52,500 bases of DNA from Chrysomallon squamiferum. Lineage: Eukaryota; Mollusca; Gastropoda; Neomphalida; Peltospiridae. Made by a program: the position numbers and the translations under genes. Shown here one piece after another: positions 31,212 through 42,205 of this stretch; position 1 is the stretch's first letter; every line of letters starts with the position of its first letter. The DNA lies in NCBI GenBank assembly GCA_012295275.1, contig CM022676.1:5827219-5879718 (forward strand), given 5' to 3'. A model generated the notes under the pieces. That model was not told where the DNA came from. It ran no database searches and saw only the letters and a program-made list of their open reading frames with translations.

Positions 31212-32140
31212 TATTAAATCTCTAATTTATTAATTTTTAAGTTCCAAAATTTTTTTTTTATGATTATGTTGTCCTCTCTCAAGTTTTATTTTTAATGTTT
31301 CAGATTAATTTAGACATTTTTTTTTTTTTTTCAATTTTGGAATATTTTTATTATTTTTATTTTTCATACTTGGCTTGTTTTTGTAGATATATTTTGCGAT
31401 AAAATTTTATTTTCTAATTAATCAAAATAAATAAATAAATGAATGAATAAATAACATACATAAATAAAATATTTAAAATTTAAAAGTAATTCTTCATTTT
31501 TGAAAAAAAGAATAAAATTAACATTTCTTACAGCTAATAGTATTGTTGAAAATGAAAAAACTTTTAGTTTTTTAAAAATGTAAAAAATATTTTCCTTTTT
31601 TTGAAAACTGGTTTTAATTTTGAAAAACTTGATAATAAAAAACAAAAATTAAAAATAAAGACATAAAAAACAAACCAAAAAAAATAATAAAATAAAAATT
31701 CTTTACTTTTACATAAAATTTATGAAAATTAAAACAACAGTTAATAAAAAATAAAATAAAATAAAATTCTTTAAATAAATATATATTTAAAAAAATTTCA
31801 AAAATAAAATAAAAATGAATTAATAAAATAAAAAAAATATATAAAAAAAATTAAAAAAAATCAACAAAATAAAAAAAATAAACAAAATAAAAATAAAAAA
31901 ATTTACAAAATAAAAAGAAAAATATTAACAAAATAAATTAACAAATAAAGAACATTTTTTAAAATAAAAACTAAATTTACACAATAAAAATAAATTTAAA
32001 AAAAAAAGAAGAGAATGATTTACGATAAAATTTAAAAAAAAATAAAAATCAACAAAATAATTTCACAAAAAAAAAAAAAAAAAATTAAACAAAATAATAA
32101 TAATAATAAAAAAATTAAAAAAATAAAAAAAAAAATCCCT
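31025..32140. other. T-rich then A-rich low-complexity DNA
   Basis: T runs at 31161-31174 and about 31180-31210, then from 31420 an A-rich AAAAT/AAAATAAA region running to 32138. No gene seen. Confidence 0.7.
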
Positions 32141-32480
32141 GTAATTTAGTATCGACCGAATATTTCCATTCCGTATAAGATTTACAATTTTCCCCAGCAA
32201 TCACTATTTCTTTATATTAAAAAAAATCAAAATCTTATTTGCAAGCATTTTCCATCGAGGCCAATGGACCATCACAATAACTTTCTCCTTTCTATGTTAA
32301 TGTTGTCTCTTCATCGTCTTATTTACGACTCTTCTGGGCTACAGGCAAGTGCACATCAAAACAGCGTTGTTGTTGTAGTAGTTGGTTTATGACACATGTA
32401 CAGCGACGTGCGGACATGACGTGACTAATTCGATGTTAAACTTGGGAGATGGTGCTATGAGGAAAATGGGGGGAAAGTAG
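32141..32480. other. Complex unique island
   Basis: Non-repetitive sequence with near-balanced composition (32230-32460), including GACGTGCGGACATGACGTGAC near 32405. No gene seen; candidate conserved element. Confidence 0.35.
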
Positions 32481-32522
32481 AAAAAAAAAAAAAAAAAAAG
32501 AAAGAAAGGAACTCAACAGTTT

Positions 32523-32858
32523 GTTGATTTGTGGGAAATTCACTTTTTATAAAGTGGAAGTTTTTTTTTAGTGTTTTTTTTATGAACTGTGGAGTGAGAC
32601 CTTTACTGATTTTTTTGTGTTTTCTCAGTTTCTTTGGTTTATGTTAATTTATTGTTTTCTAATTTATTCATCCTTTATTCATTGTTTTTTGTTGATGTGT
32701 GGAAATTCACTTTTTATAAAGTGGGAGGTTTTTTTTAGTGTTTTTTTTATGAACTGTGGAGTGAGTCCTTTACTGGTTTTTTTTGTGTTTTCTCAGTTTC
32801 TTTGGTTTATGTTAATTTATTGTTTTCTAATTTATTCGTCCTTTATTCATTGTTTTTT
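32523..32858. repeat. 167-bp tandem duplication, two copies over 90% alike
   Basis: The copy at 32523-32690 recurs at 32691-32858. Markers: GAAATTCACTTTTTATAAAG at 32535 and 32702; GAACTGTGGAGTGAG at 32584 and 32751; CTCAGTTTCTTTGG at 32624 and 32792. Differences are mostly T-run lengths, so this is a recent duplication. It inflates the 260-codon spurious frame here. Confidence 0.95.
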
Positions 32859-33345
32859 TTTATTCATTTCATTTATCCTCTTTGTTCATCCTTTATTCTC
32901 TCACATTTGTCAACTTTATTCATCATTTTACATGTTGATGTATCTTCTAATTATTCATTCTTCTCTCCATTTCAAAACTTCCCTTATTCATTCACCCTTT
33001 TTAAAAAATCCTTATTACTTTGAACATTTGTACATCCATCCTTCTCTAAATCACTTACATACCTTTCTATACCATACACGTCTTTATGACACTAACACAA
33101 CCCTCTGTAATGTACACACTCACACACAATACCACAACCATCTTCACTGCAGCAAAACACTCTTCAAAATAATATTTTTATTTCAGAATCTTATCTTTTT
33201 TTATTCCTTCTGTGCTTCTCACATACAATTCTGTAACATCATGTGTGGTATAAACATGTACACTTTCATAATAACATATAACATGATCTTCATCCATCCA
33301 TCCATCCATCCATTCATCCATTACATACTTCTGTACTGTATATTA
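32859..33345. repeat. Degenerate CATT/CATC-rich DNA
   Basis: TTATTCATCC-like words recur through 32860-33010, followed by CA-rich sequence. A CATC run at about 33293-33313 ends near the MITE. Confidence 0.65.
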
Positions 33346-33560
33346 CAGGGTGGCCCAAAAGTAGGTTTACAGTTATTAAACCATCGTTTATATGCTTGAA
33401 GTTACTTGCTAAGTACAGTTAACATAAAATACAATGTTGAAGGAGGACATTTTGAGCATCTGAGAGATTAAACAGTTTCTGTTTAATGCTTGAAACATGC
33501 TTGTATTTTAAAATAAAATTGCCTACGTAATGACTGTAAACCTACTTTTGGGCCACCCTG
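33346..33560. mobile_element. 215-bp Tc1/mariner-type MITE
   Basis: Perfect 28-bp terminal inverted repeats lie at 33346-33373 and 33533-33560; the outer end reads CAGGGTGGCCCAAAAGTAGG. TA dinucleotides flank both sides (33344-33345 and 33561-33562), the target duplication expected of the IS630/Tc1/mariner superfamily. The interior is about 159 bp, AT-rich and too short for a transposase, so the element is non-autonomous and would need a related transposase elsewhere. Perfect ends suggest recent insertion. Confidence 0.93.
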
Positions 33561-34140
33561 TATGTATTCATAATACTTACATACCGTTCTGTACCTTACA
33601 TCTCTATAATACACACATACACGTCTACAAACATCATCACTATAACAAAAGACGCTGACATATCCTTCTATATCCTATATCTCTATAACACACACACACT
33701 TTTTACCATACCCTACATCTATAATACACACATACATAACTTTCTGTACCCTACATCTCTATAATACACACACACACACACACTTTTTACCATACCCTAC
33801 ATCTATAATACACACACATACATAACTTTCTATACCCTACAGCTCTATAAAACACACACAAACACACAAACAGGTCTACAAAGATCCTCACTGTAAACAA
33901 AAGATGCTGACATATCCTTCTATATCCTATATTTCTGTCATACTCACATATCCTACATCTCTATAACACACACATACATAACTTTCTATACCCTACATCT
34001 CTATAATACACACACAAACACACACACGTACATAACTTTCTATACCCTACATCTCTATAATACACACACACACACACAACACAAACAGGTCTACAAAGAT
34101 CCTCACTGTAACAAAAGACGCTGACATATCTGTGTCCAGC
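33561..34140. repeat. Composite tandem array of CA-bearing units
   Basis: The block GTCTACAAAGATCCTCACTG plus AACAAAAGACGCTGACATATC recurs at 33623, 33874 and 34089 (steps of 251 and 215 bp). Between them, shorter units ending TACCCTACATCTCTATAATA and a CA run repeat about every 45-60 bp. Two nested periods are visible. The sequence next to the MITE (CATACTTCTGTACTGTA) is already part of this family, so the MITE sits at its left edge. Confidence 0.9.
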
Positions 34141-34410
34141 CACTGTTTTCTGGTTACTAATCCACTCAACCGTCCTCTCAGACGTGTTTATCCTTGCTGT
34201 TCACTTGTCGAGTGCTCGTTTCCACCTGACACTCGCTTAGTACTGGATTAGGTAAACACCATTTATTACGTCTACCTGTGGCACAGGTAAAGCTGACAGG
34301 GTTATCTCAGGCCAGAGGTTGTTTGAGTCAGTGCAGGTGAGATATCTCCTACCTGGAATTTGATGTATTCTTAATCTTCGAGAGTGTGGGTTTGGGGGAT
34401 GGGGTTATTA
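34141..34410. other. Complex island rich in E-box-like words
   Basis: CACCTG (about 34225), GGATTAGGTAAACACC (about 34244, Otx- and Fox-like words together), ACCTGTGGCACAGGTAAAG (about 34273), GGTTATCTC (GATA-like) and CAGGTGAGATATCTCCTACCTGG near 34334. Non-repetitive texture with many cores in about 230 bp suggests an enhancer, by inference only. Confidence 0.35.
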
Positions 34411-34414
34411 ATAA

Positions 34415-34421
34415 TGAAGAA

Positions 34422-34472
<51 letters not shown>

Positions 34473-34477
34473 GATGA

Positions 34478-34551
<74 letters not shown>

Positions 34552-34592
34552 GATGATGGTGATGATGGTGATGATGGTGATGATGATAAGGA
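34415..34592. repeat. (GAT)n with GGT variants
   Basis: GAT triplets in phase with GGT islands (34505-34522) and a single frame shift near 34478. Met-, Asp- and Ser-rich frames are artefacts. Confidence 0.97.
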
Positions 34593-34634
34593 AGAAAAAT
34601 AATTGGCCTTTTTCATCCTCTGCTTTGAAATTCT

Positions 34635-35080
34635 GTTTTTATCATTACTACTACTGTTACTGCTACAGCTACTACTACTGCCACCACTACTGCTACTGCA
34701 GTTACTGCAGCTACAACTACTACTATTATTATGATCAGTATTACTACTACTACTGTTACTACTAGTATCACTAATACTACAACTACTGTTATTACTACAA
34801 ACCCCCCCTACTACTACTACTACTACTACTATTACTACTATTACTACTGCTACTACTACCACCACCACCATTATTATTGTCATTGTTACTACTATGACAT
34901 TAACTATCCATTAATTCATTTATTTATTTACAATAAAAAGCTACTGTTACTACTACTATTATTATTATTATTACTATTACTTCTACTATTACTGCTACTG
35001 CTAATGGACTTGCTGTTACTGATATTTGTATTACTATCAGTACAGTTGTTACTGGTTGCTGCAGTCATTACTGCTGCTTT
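34635..35080. repeat. ACT/GCT/ATT trinucleotide array
   Basis: Two blocks (34640-34895 and 34940-35075) of ACT, GCT, ACC and ATT triplets, with CCCCCC at 34802 and a unique break at 34896-34939. Confidence 0.93.
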
Positions 35081-35099
35081 AGTTGTATCTGCTATTACT

Positions 35100-35245
35100 G
35101 TTAGTGTGAAGCAAGGTAAAAGAACAGGGGAGAGCAAAAAAGAGAGGAGGGAAGGGGAGAGAGAAAGAAAGAGATAAAAGAACAGACTACTAGAGGCAAA
35201 ATGAAATTTATGGATCAGTGTGAAAAAATAGGGAGGTGGGAAGAA

Positions 35246-35309
<64 letters not shown>

Positions 35310-35565
35310 AGAGAGAATAGAGGGGGAAGAGGATGAAAGGGGAGAGAGGAAGAAAAGAAGAGAGAGAATAAGAGAAAGACAGCACAAGAGAGAAAGTGGA
35401 AGAATGAGAAGGAAAGAAAGAAAGAGCGACAGAGAGATAAAATGGACCCAAGTGAAAACCAAAATGCATGAAAGAGAAGGCTCAAGATCTTTACATGCTG
35501 AAAAAGAGAGAGACAGTGACAGACAAACAGACATACAGAGAGACAGACAGGGAGAAAGAAAACAC
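35100..35565. repeat. Purine-rich tract with (GA)n
   Basis: The strand is predominantly purine from 35110 to 35430, with a pure GA run at 35248-35304. CAGA-rich sequence then continues to 35565. Arg/Glu and Ser/Leu frames are artefacts. Confidence 0.92.
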
Positions 35566-36050
35566 AGAGATGATGATGATGATGACAAAGAAAAGATAAT
35601 TATTTCTAAATACACACTAACTCAGATGGGTTTTTTTTCAAATTCTTCACCTTTCTCCTGTCACAATCCTGATGCCACACAGACATTTCTGTTTTCTCTC
35701 TCTCTCTCTCTTTCTCTTTCCCAGAGAGCTTTCCCATCCTAATAAACAGAGGATTTATTGTGGGGCTGTTTAGCAGAGGAGTTAATTAACATCAGTGAAA
35801 GAAGAATTCATTCTCCCGACTGCTGACATTTCAGTTCCAATTTCAAATGTCCACTTACATCCCTCCTCCCAGTTAATAAATAAACAAACAAACAAATAAA
35901 TGAATGGATGGATGGATTGATGGATTGGGATGTGTATGGGTAAGCTGTAAATTGGAAAAAGTAACGAGGTCGCAGGTTGAAGGTCGTCAAGAGTCTGGTG
36001 TGAAGAAGGAGAAAGGTCAGAGGTCAGAGGTTGTGTTTTTGAATAGTGCT
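35566..36050. other. Unique DNA with short repeats
   Basis: GATGAT (35570-35585), CT (35696-35712), AAAC/AAAT and GGAT runs (35876-35928). A complex block at 35713-35870 contains TAATAAACAGAGGATTTATTG (short inverted repeat AATAAA/TTTATT, about 35741-35759). No gene seen. Confidence 0.4.
36014..36033 (+). promoter_or_regulatory. DR1 nuclear-receptor-type element
   Basis: AGGTCA G AGGTCA (36014-36026) is a perfect direct repeat with 1-base spacing, the RXR/HNF4 layout. A third diverged copy, G AGGTTG, follows (36027-36033). Related AGGTCG/AGGTTG words occur upstream (35967-35985). It may equally be a tiny 7-bp tandem repeat. Confidence 0.35.
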
Positions 36051-36400
36051 TTCATGGAGTCTTGCTTAGAATTATGTCACTGAAAATATTATAACCTTTG
36101 GGATGATTGTGAAGATGATGGTTGTGATGATGATTGTAATGATGGCTATAAAGACGATGACTGATGGTGTTGATAAATGATGTTGAATATGATCACTGTT
36201 ACTGAAGATGATGAATAATGATGGTTGGTATCAATATGACTGATGATAAATGTTGATCAAAATGATCCAAATTATTATATGATGATGATAATTACCAAAA
36301 TGATATGATGGTAATGATTATTATGACTTATGAATACTACAATGAGTAATGATGATGAGTATGACTAAGATGATGACATTAGTCATGATGATGTTGATGA
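36051..36400. repeat. Degenerate GATGAT/TGATGA region
   Basis: GAT-type triplets broken by many substitutions for over 300 bp, looking like an old GAT array in decay. Confidence 0.75.
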
Positions 36401-36859
36401 TTATTTTCTTGTTCCAAATAAATCTTGAAATTTCCATTTGTTATTTCAAATTTGTCTCCAAACACTTCCAGTGTCCCTCCCCAACTTTCCCAAACTTAAA
36501 CACAAACGAACGAACCCTGGCAACATGTCCCCAGTTGTTTCACTCTCGTCCCATGTGTTTCACTGTCCCATGTCCAAGTTATTTAACCCAATAAATCTCA
36601 CAACTTAACTTTTCATGTTTCAAAACGTGGCAGGACAATAAATCTTGAGTCAATTCTTCTTGCGTTTCAGTCCTGACCTTTTCCCCCATCCCCCTTCCCC
36701 CATCCCCCACCCTCAACTATTTCAGCTGTCCAGTGTCGCCCCCCCCACATGTGTTTGTCCAAAACAATGTCCAGCATGTCTGCTTCAAAGCTTGTCCCTG
36801 CACATTACCGCTGTAACTTTGAAGATAATTCAACATCAAGTGTGAATCATAAATCTCGT
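36401..36859. other. C/T-rich DNA with recurring words
   Basis: AATAAATCTTGA occurs at 36418 and 36638, and TTTCACTGTCCCATGTCC-like words recur from about 36470 to 36790, suggesting a very old tandem repeat. C runs near 36690 and 36740. No gene seen. Confidence 0.45.
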
Positions 36860-38060
36860 AGAAAAATTTAAAACAAAACCGACAACCTCAGCAGATCTTT
36901 CTTATTACCAGAAACCGAGAGAGAGCTTTGAGTTACAACAGCGTGTATCAGTTCCTCCAGAGGTGAGGAGGTTTGACTCCCAGGGGGGGCAGGTCCAGTG
37001 GAGATTTTAACGGGGGTGGGGGAAGGGGGTCTGGGGTTGAAATTTTTAAAGATTTGAGAATGGTCGTACGCAATATTTTGGTAGAAAAATTAAAGCATGT
37101 TTTTGTTTTACTGGAATGAAATTTCTGTTACAGTATTTCAGTCCCAGAAAGGTGTGGATTTTATATCAGGGACAGTACAAGTAAAATTTTATGGGATATT
37201 TGTTATTAGTAGAATAAGATTTAAGTTGAAGTATTTCAATCCCAGGGTGATGTTTGAGTTTGTCAGTTTGACAATTCCACTAAAGATTTTGAAGTGGGAT
37301 TTTAAAGATGTGAGAAAAACATCAACCATACTATTGTTAGAAAAAAAAAAAAAAAAAAAAAAATTAAACATTCTTTTGTTTATTTATTAGAATAATATTC
37401 AAGTTACAAATATTTCAAACTAGAGAAGTATGGAATCCAATCAGGAAAAATCTGGTGAGAGTTTTTTTTTAAAGGGGTGAATTTTTTTAAAAAATTTTTT
37501 TTTAACACGCTAGATTGACAATAACTGTAACGTTGGTTGTAAAATTAAACCAGACAGATTTTTCTTATTACTAGAAGAAGTTTTAACTTACACTCTGGGT
37601 TTCAAATCCTTGGGGGATAAAGTTTCCATCGGGGGGGGTAACCAATGGAGATTCAGGGGGGGTTGGGTGACTAAATGTTAAGATTTTAAAGATGAAGGTA
37701 ATTATACTGTGTTGGTATAGGAAATGTTTAAAATAAAAGTCAAGACAGGTTTTTGTTATTATAGAGTTTGAGTTGCACCTTATTAATAGAAGAATATCAA
37801 ATTTCTGTCTGGGAGTATTCATATACGGAGAATTTTTTTTTTTTTAATATTAAATTTTTTTAGTGGAAGGTTTTATTAAAGATACAAGAATGAAGATAAT
37901 TATGTTTCTGGTATAAAAATTTATTAAAATATGACAACCATACATTTTTTTTTTTTTTTTTTTTTTTAAAATTTTGTTATTATTAACAGATGTAGGTTCA
38001 AGATGTCTGTTCGAAAGAGGTGAGGTTTTGCACCAGAAAGATCCTTTGTCTTTCAAATGA
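36860..38060. repeat. Decayed large-unit tandem array (about 190 bp)
   Basis: The anchor TTCTTATTACTAGAA-like sequence appears near 36897, 37100, 37198, 37373, 37560, 37751 and 37972. It is followed by AAGTTACA, a TTTCAATCCCAG word, a G-rich patch, GATTTTAAAGATG-type sequence and TTGGTAGAAAAATTAAA. Copies are very diverged; A and T runs (37340-37362, 37946-37968) expanded inside units. Confidence 0.75.
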
Positions 38061-38660
38061 TTGTTCAGGAGAGTTTAGAAGGGGTGTAGAAGTCTAACAT
38101 AATTATAACAACAACAACAAAAACTGAACTAAACTTCTGATGCAAAACCTAACAAAAAGTGACAAACGTTTTTTCTTTAATTTCTAGAATTAATTTTAAA
38201 TTACTTTTTTTTTATTTCTCGTAGCCTCGATTTTCTGGGTGTCCTCCTACCTTGTGTCCTCCTCATGGGTGTCACAGGGTGTGTCCAGGTGAGATTTAAG
38301 AGTAGGGAGAGGGAGAAGAGATGTTGGGATAGGGATAAGAAAAATGATTTGTGTCAGATTTAATCCAGGTGTTTCATGGCAAAGGTAAAAACACCTGCAG
38401 GTATAAATTAAGATGAGTATTTTTATGTGTGTGTGTGTGTGAATAAAGGGAGATGTATGGTGATGGGAACTGTTGAAAGAGACCACCTTTGTAATTCTTG
38501 CTTGTTTATATTTGGTGGAAAGGAAGGAGAGAAATTAATGTTGGAAGAGTTTGTAAAGGTTCCGTGTGTGTAAATGTGAAGAAAAAAAGAAAGAAGGGTT
38601 ATGCATGATTTGTTTTCAGTATAGGTAAATGTTTGTTTAATCAACCATGAAATTAAATTA
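38061..38660. other. Unique DNA
   Basis: Includes a duplicated GGGTGTCCTCCTACCTTGTG/GTCCTCCTCATGGGTGTCAC patch (38236-38275) and a GT run (38426-38442). The minus-strand frames at 38247-38644 have no recognisable domain. Confidence 0.45.
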
Positions 38661-38664
38661 AACT

Positions 38665-39488
38665 GTTATATCATCATCATCATCATTATTATAATTCATC
38701 ATTTTCATCATTAACTTCATCATCATCATCATCACCACCACCATGACCATAAGAGTTACCATTACCATCATCATCATCTTCATCACCATCATCATTATTT
38801 TCATCATCTATCTTTATTACAATAATAAAAAAAAACACTTTGTCTATCTTAATCATAATAATAATGAAATCATTAACACCATTGTCATCACCGTTTACAA
38901 TAATCACAACAACAACAACAACTACTACTACTACTACTACAACAATAAATATTTAAACACCCAAGAGTCTGCCAGACCTGTTCTTTATTGATCATATTAG
39001 ATATCAGAATTAGCTCACACACAGCCATGAAGTCTCATTGTTATATCATAACTGTGTTGTATCAGTGACATTATTATTATTATTGTTAATTTATTGTTGT
39101 TGTTGTTGTTGCTGTTATTTATTATTATTATTATTGTTATTGTTATTACTATCAATATACCATTATTATTAAAACAGTTACTGTTATTATTATCAATTCC
39201 TATTGTTACTATCACCATTATTACTAGTACCACTATTACTACTACTACTTCCCCTATTATTATTATTATTTACTACTACTACTGTTACTACTATAACTAC
39301 TACTACTTCTACTGTTGTTATTATTACTATCATTAATATACCATTATTATTATTACTGTTACTATTATTATTACTATTATTACAATTACCATCACTGTTA
39401 TTATTACTATTAATTGTATTACTATTATTACTATCTTCAGCATTACTACTATTACTACTACTACTCCTACCATTACTACTACTACTAC

Positions 39489-39536
<48 letters not shown>

Positions 39537-39540
39537 CAAC
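38665..39540. repeat. Trinucleotide tract (ATC, ACA, ACT, ATT)
   Basis: ATC (38670-38810), AAT (38848-38865), ACA then ACT (38905-38943), a unique break at 38950-39065, then ATT/GTT/ACT triplets to 39540 ending in a pure ATT block (about 39488-39535). A TACTATTATTAC-type sub-block recurs. Confidence 0.93.
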
Positions 39541-39840
39541 ATCTTCTAACAGATGAATTTATCATCTTTATCACAAAACAATGACAAATTTTTGTTTTCC
39601 TGAGCAGAGGTGGTCTTGGGACAAACACTTCAGTTTTTAAGATCCACTGTTGAAAAATGTGGTCATGTGATATGAAGTCTGATAAAATACTACTATCTAA
39701 ACAACAAACACTGTCACTGCTGATACCAAACTCAGGTGGTCCTCTTGTTTATCTGTGGAGATAACCCAAAGAAAAAGAAAAATTAAAATATAAAATATTC
39801 TACAGTTTACATTTGATAATTTTATTTTATTTTTTATTTT
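39541..39840. other. Unique island
   Basis: Non-repetitive sequence with AGGTGGTC words (39608 and 39735). No gene seen. Confidence 0.4.
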
Positions 39841-40300
39841 ATTATTGTGTGTGTGTGTGTATGAGAGAGAGACAGAGAGAGAGAGATTTGTATATTTTAT
39901 ATAGCAGAGTACAAATGTTCATTTTATTTTTGAAATAAGAACATTAAGAATAACCTGAATTATGCTGGAGAATGGACATGAATGTTTTAAAAAAAAAAAA
40001 AATCTGCACATCCATCCATCCATCCATCCATCCATCATTGTCATTGATTCATTTAGTAATGTTTTTCTTTTACCATTCAGTTATCCATTTAATTATTCAT
40101 TCTGTTTATCTTTCTATCCATCTTTCTCTCCATCCTTCTATCCATTTGTCCATCGATCTTTCCATCTTTTATATTTGCATCCATTTATTCTTTATATATT
40201 TTCATACATCCACCACTTATTTATTTATTTATTTATTTATTTATTATAATCATCAATCATCCATACATTCTAAAGCATCACGTTTTCATTGATTGTCATC
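39841..40300. repeat. (GT)n, (GA)n, (CATC)n and (TTTA)n
   Basis: GT (39847-39860), GA (39863-39888), A run (39990-40002), CATC (40009-40037), a degenerate TCCATC region (40080-40190) and TTTA (40217-40246). Confidence 0.88.
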
Positions 40301-41100
40301 TTACTTTAATACTTCCAAAGGACCGACAACTCATTAAACATAGCTTTAGAGTTATCTTTTCCTTTCTTCAGTAGGTCATAGTGCCCCAAATCTGTATATT
40401 CAAAACGTTACAGCTGTATTCTGTTTTTACTTAGGAACTTTAAGCTTTGTTTTTCTTTTTCTTACTTTCCTTTACTAATTAGGTAGATATTTTCAATATA
40501 ATAGTTCTCTTAATACTTTGCACATTGGATGTAATCAAATAAGCTAATTGTTTTCAGAAAAAATGAGATTTTGTTTTCGTTGTTTTCCCTTTTTCTTATT
40601 CTCACATATTAGCTAGATAATTTTCGAAAATAATTATAAGTATCTTACACTTAGACAAAATAGTTTTAAACCAGTCATATTTTACCAAAACAGTTTAAAA
40701 TATTTTGTAATTTGAAGAACTTTTTTTTTTTTTTTTTAATACTGTTGATTTGAAAATAGATAATTTTAAGCACCATATTAGTAAAAATAATTATAAATAT
40801 TTTATTATTAGAAAGAATAATTAAAAAAAACATGTTATAATTTAGATATTTTTATTTATCTTGTATTAATAATAAAAAAAAATTAAATTAGTTTTAAGCA
40901 TTTTGTAATGAGGAAAAAAGTTTTTTAATATTTTATAATTACGTAAAAAATAATTGAATTCATTTTAAAATTATAAAAATTATCTAATTATAAAAATAAA
41001 AAATTAAAAAAATTAAACATTCTGTAATCTGAAAAAAAAATTAAAAAAAAAAGAAGAAAAAAAGAAAGACTCAGACATTCATAATTTCAAACAAAAAACT
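40300..41100. repeat. Decayed AT-rich tandem array, about 135-bp unit
   Basis: AGATATTTTCAATATAATAG at 40485, AGATAATTTTCGAAAATAAT at 40615 and AGATAATTTTAAGCACCATA at 40758 align. So do their left flanks (a TTTGTTTTTC...CTTACT...TTACTAATTAG-like stretch) for the first two. Later units fade into A-rich sequence after 40850. Confidence 0.65.
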
Positions 41101-41700
41101 TTGCAAAATACGACAACATAAACAGTCTCAAATGCATCGTAATTTAAGAACGAATTAGTCGCATTTACACGTGACAAGTGATCTCTCAGGTGTCTGGGCA
41201 TTTTACCTGATTACCCAGTTCATTTTTTTTTTTTGTAAAAACACAGAATTACACCGAGTTTTCTTCTAGCTAATGTTTACGAAAAAACTGCACTAAAAAC
41301 TACGTTACTTCTCAACCTTTAGTGAAATTACGGCACGCGAAAAGTTCCTTAGCAACACCTTTTGCATGCCTCGGTATCACTTTTCAAAGGGAAGTAATCA
41401 CACAGGTTATGCAGTCTTAATGAGCAAATGTGTTTGAGAATTTCAACCAATGAGATTCCGTGTTGACGTTTTCTGCGAGACCGCTGCTGTAATGGAAGGT
41501 GGGTGGGTGGGGGGAATGATGGGTTTCCAAGCATGAAATGAGAGGTGTGGGTAAAGATGGAATCGGCTGTAGAAAAATGGTAATGGTTTGTTTTGCGTTA
41601 CGCTGTAGTGGAAAGGAGTAAAAAGAAGGAGATTTTTTTACGGTCGTGTAAAAATGTGTTTGATTCGTGTTTGTGATGTGTTACTGTTGTGTTAAGTACC
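41101..41700. other. Complex island with promoter-like motifs
   Basis: Non-repetitive from 41105 to 41560. It includes an RFX X-box-like site (41345-41357), CCAAT (41447-41451) and GTGACAAGTGATCTCTCAGG near 41172. The 61-codon minus-strand frame at 41349-41534 has no recognisable domain. A start region of a gene lying outside the window is conceivable. Confidence 0.35.
41345..41357 (-). promoter_or_regulatory. RFX X-box-like site
   Basis: The minus strand reads GTTGCT A AGGAAC, a full match to RYYNYY-N(1-3)-RRNRAC. A CCAAT box lies 90 bp away. Motif evidence only. Confidence 0.3.
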
Positions 41701-42010
41701 GGTATATACATGAAAGGTGTAGGTGTGTACATGAGCATGTTAACTTATATGTACACACACACACACACACACATTCCCAGTGATTTTACACACACACACA
41801 CTGATTGTCTGAATATACATGTAAGTGTCTGCATGCATATTCAAATGCATACATAAACAGATGCAAACACACACTCACACATATGAACACACACATACAA
41901 ACACACACATACAATATGCACACATACAAACACACACATACATATGCACACATACAAACACACACATACAAACACACACATTCAAACACACACATAACAC
42001 ACCAAATTCT
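41701..42010. repeat. CA-rich tract
   Basis: CA (41753-41772), then CACACATACAAA units about every 20-35 bp up to 41998, with ATATGCACACATACAAACAC duplicated (41914 and 41943). Confidence 0.92.
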
Positions 42011-42034
42011 GTACAAAGCCAAACCCACTCTAAG

Positions 42035-42205
42035 CTGACATTATTATCATCATCATCATCATTATATCACAATTATCATTTCATTACCATCATCATCATC
42101 ATCATCATCATTGTTATCATTATCATTATTATTTGTTGTTAATTTTTTCTTAATATTGTTATTATTATTGTTGTTGTTATTGTTCTTGTCATCATCATCA
42201 TCAAC
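42035..42205. repeat. ATC/ATT trinucleotide tract
   Basis: ATC triplets (42047-42063 and 42085-42110), then TTA/GTT triplets and ATC again to 42202. Confidence 0.92.

Noticed and set aside
32617-33399. 260-codon plus-strand open frame
   Set aside because: It crosses a 167-bp tandem duplication, a CATC tract and the left end of the MITE. It is hydrophobic only because of T-richness; no domain and no conserved start.
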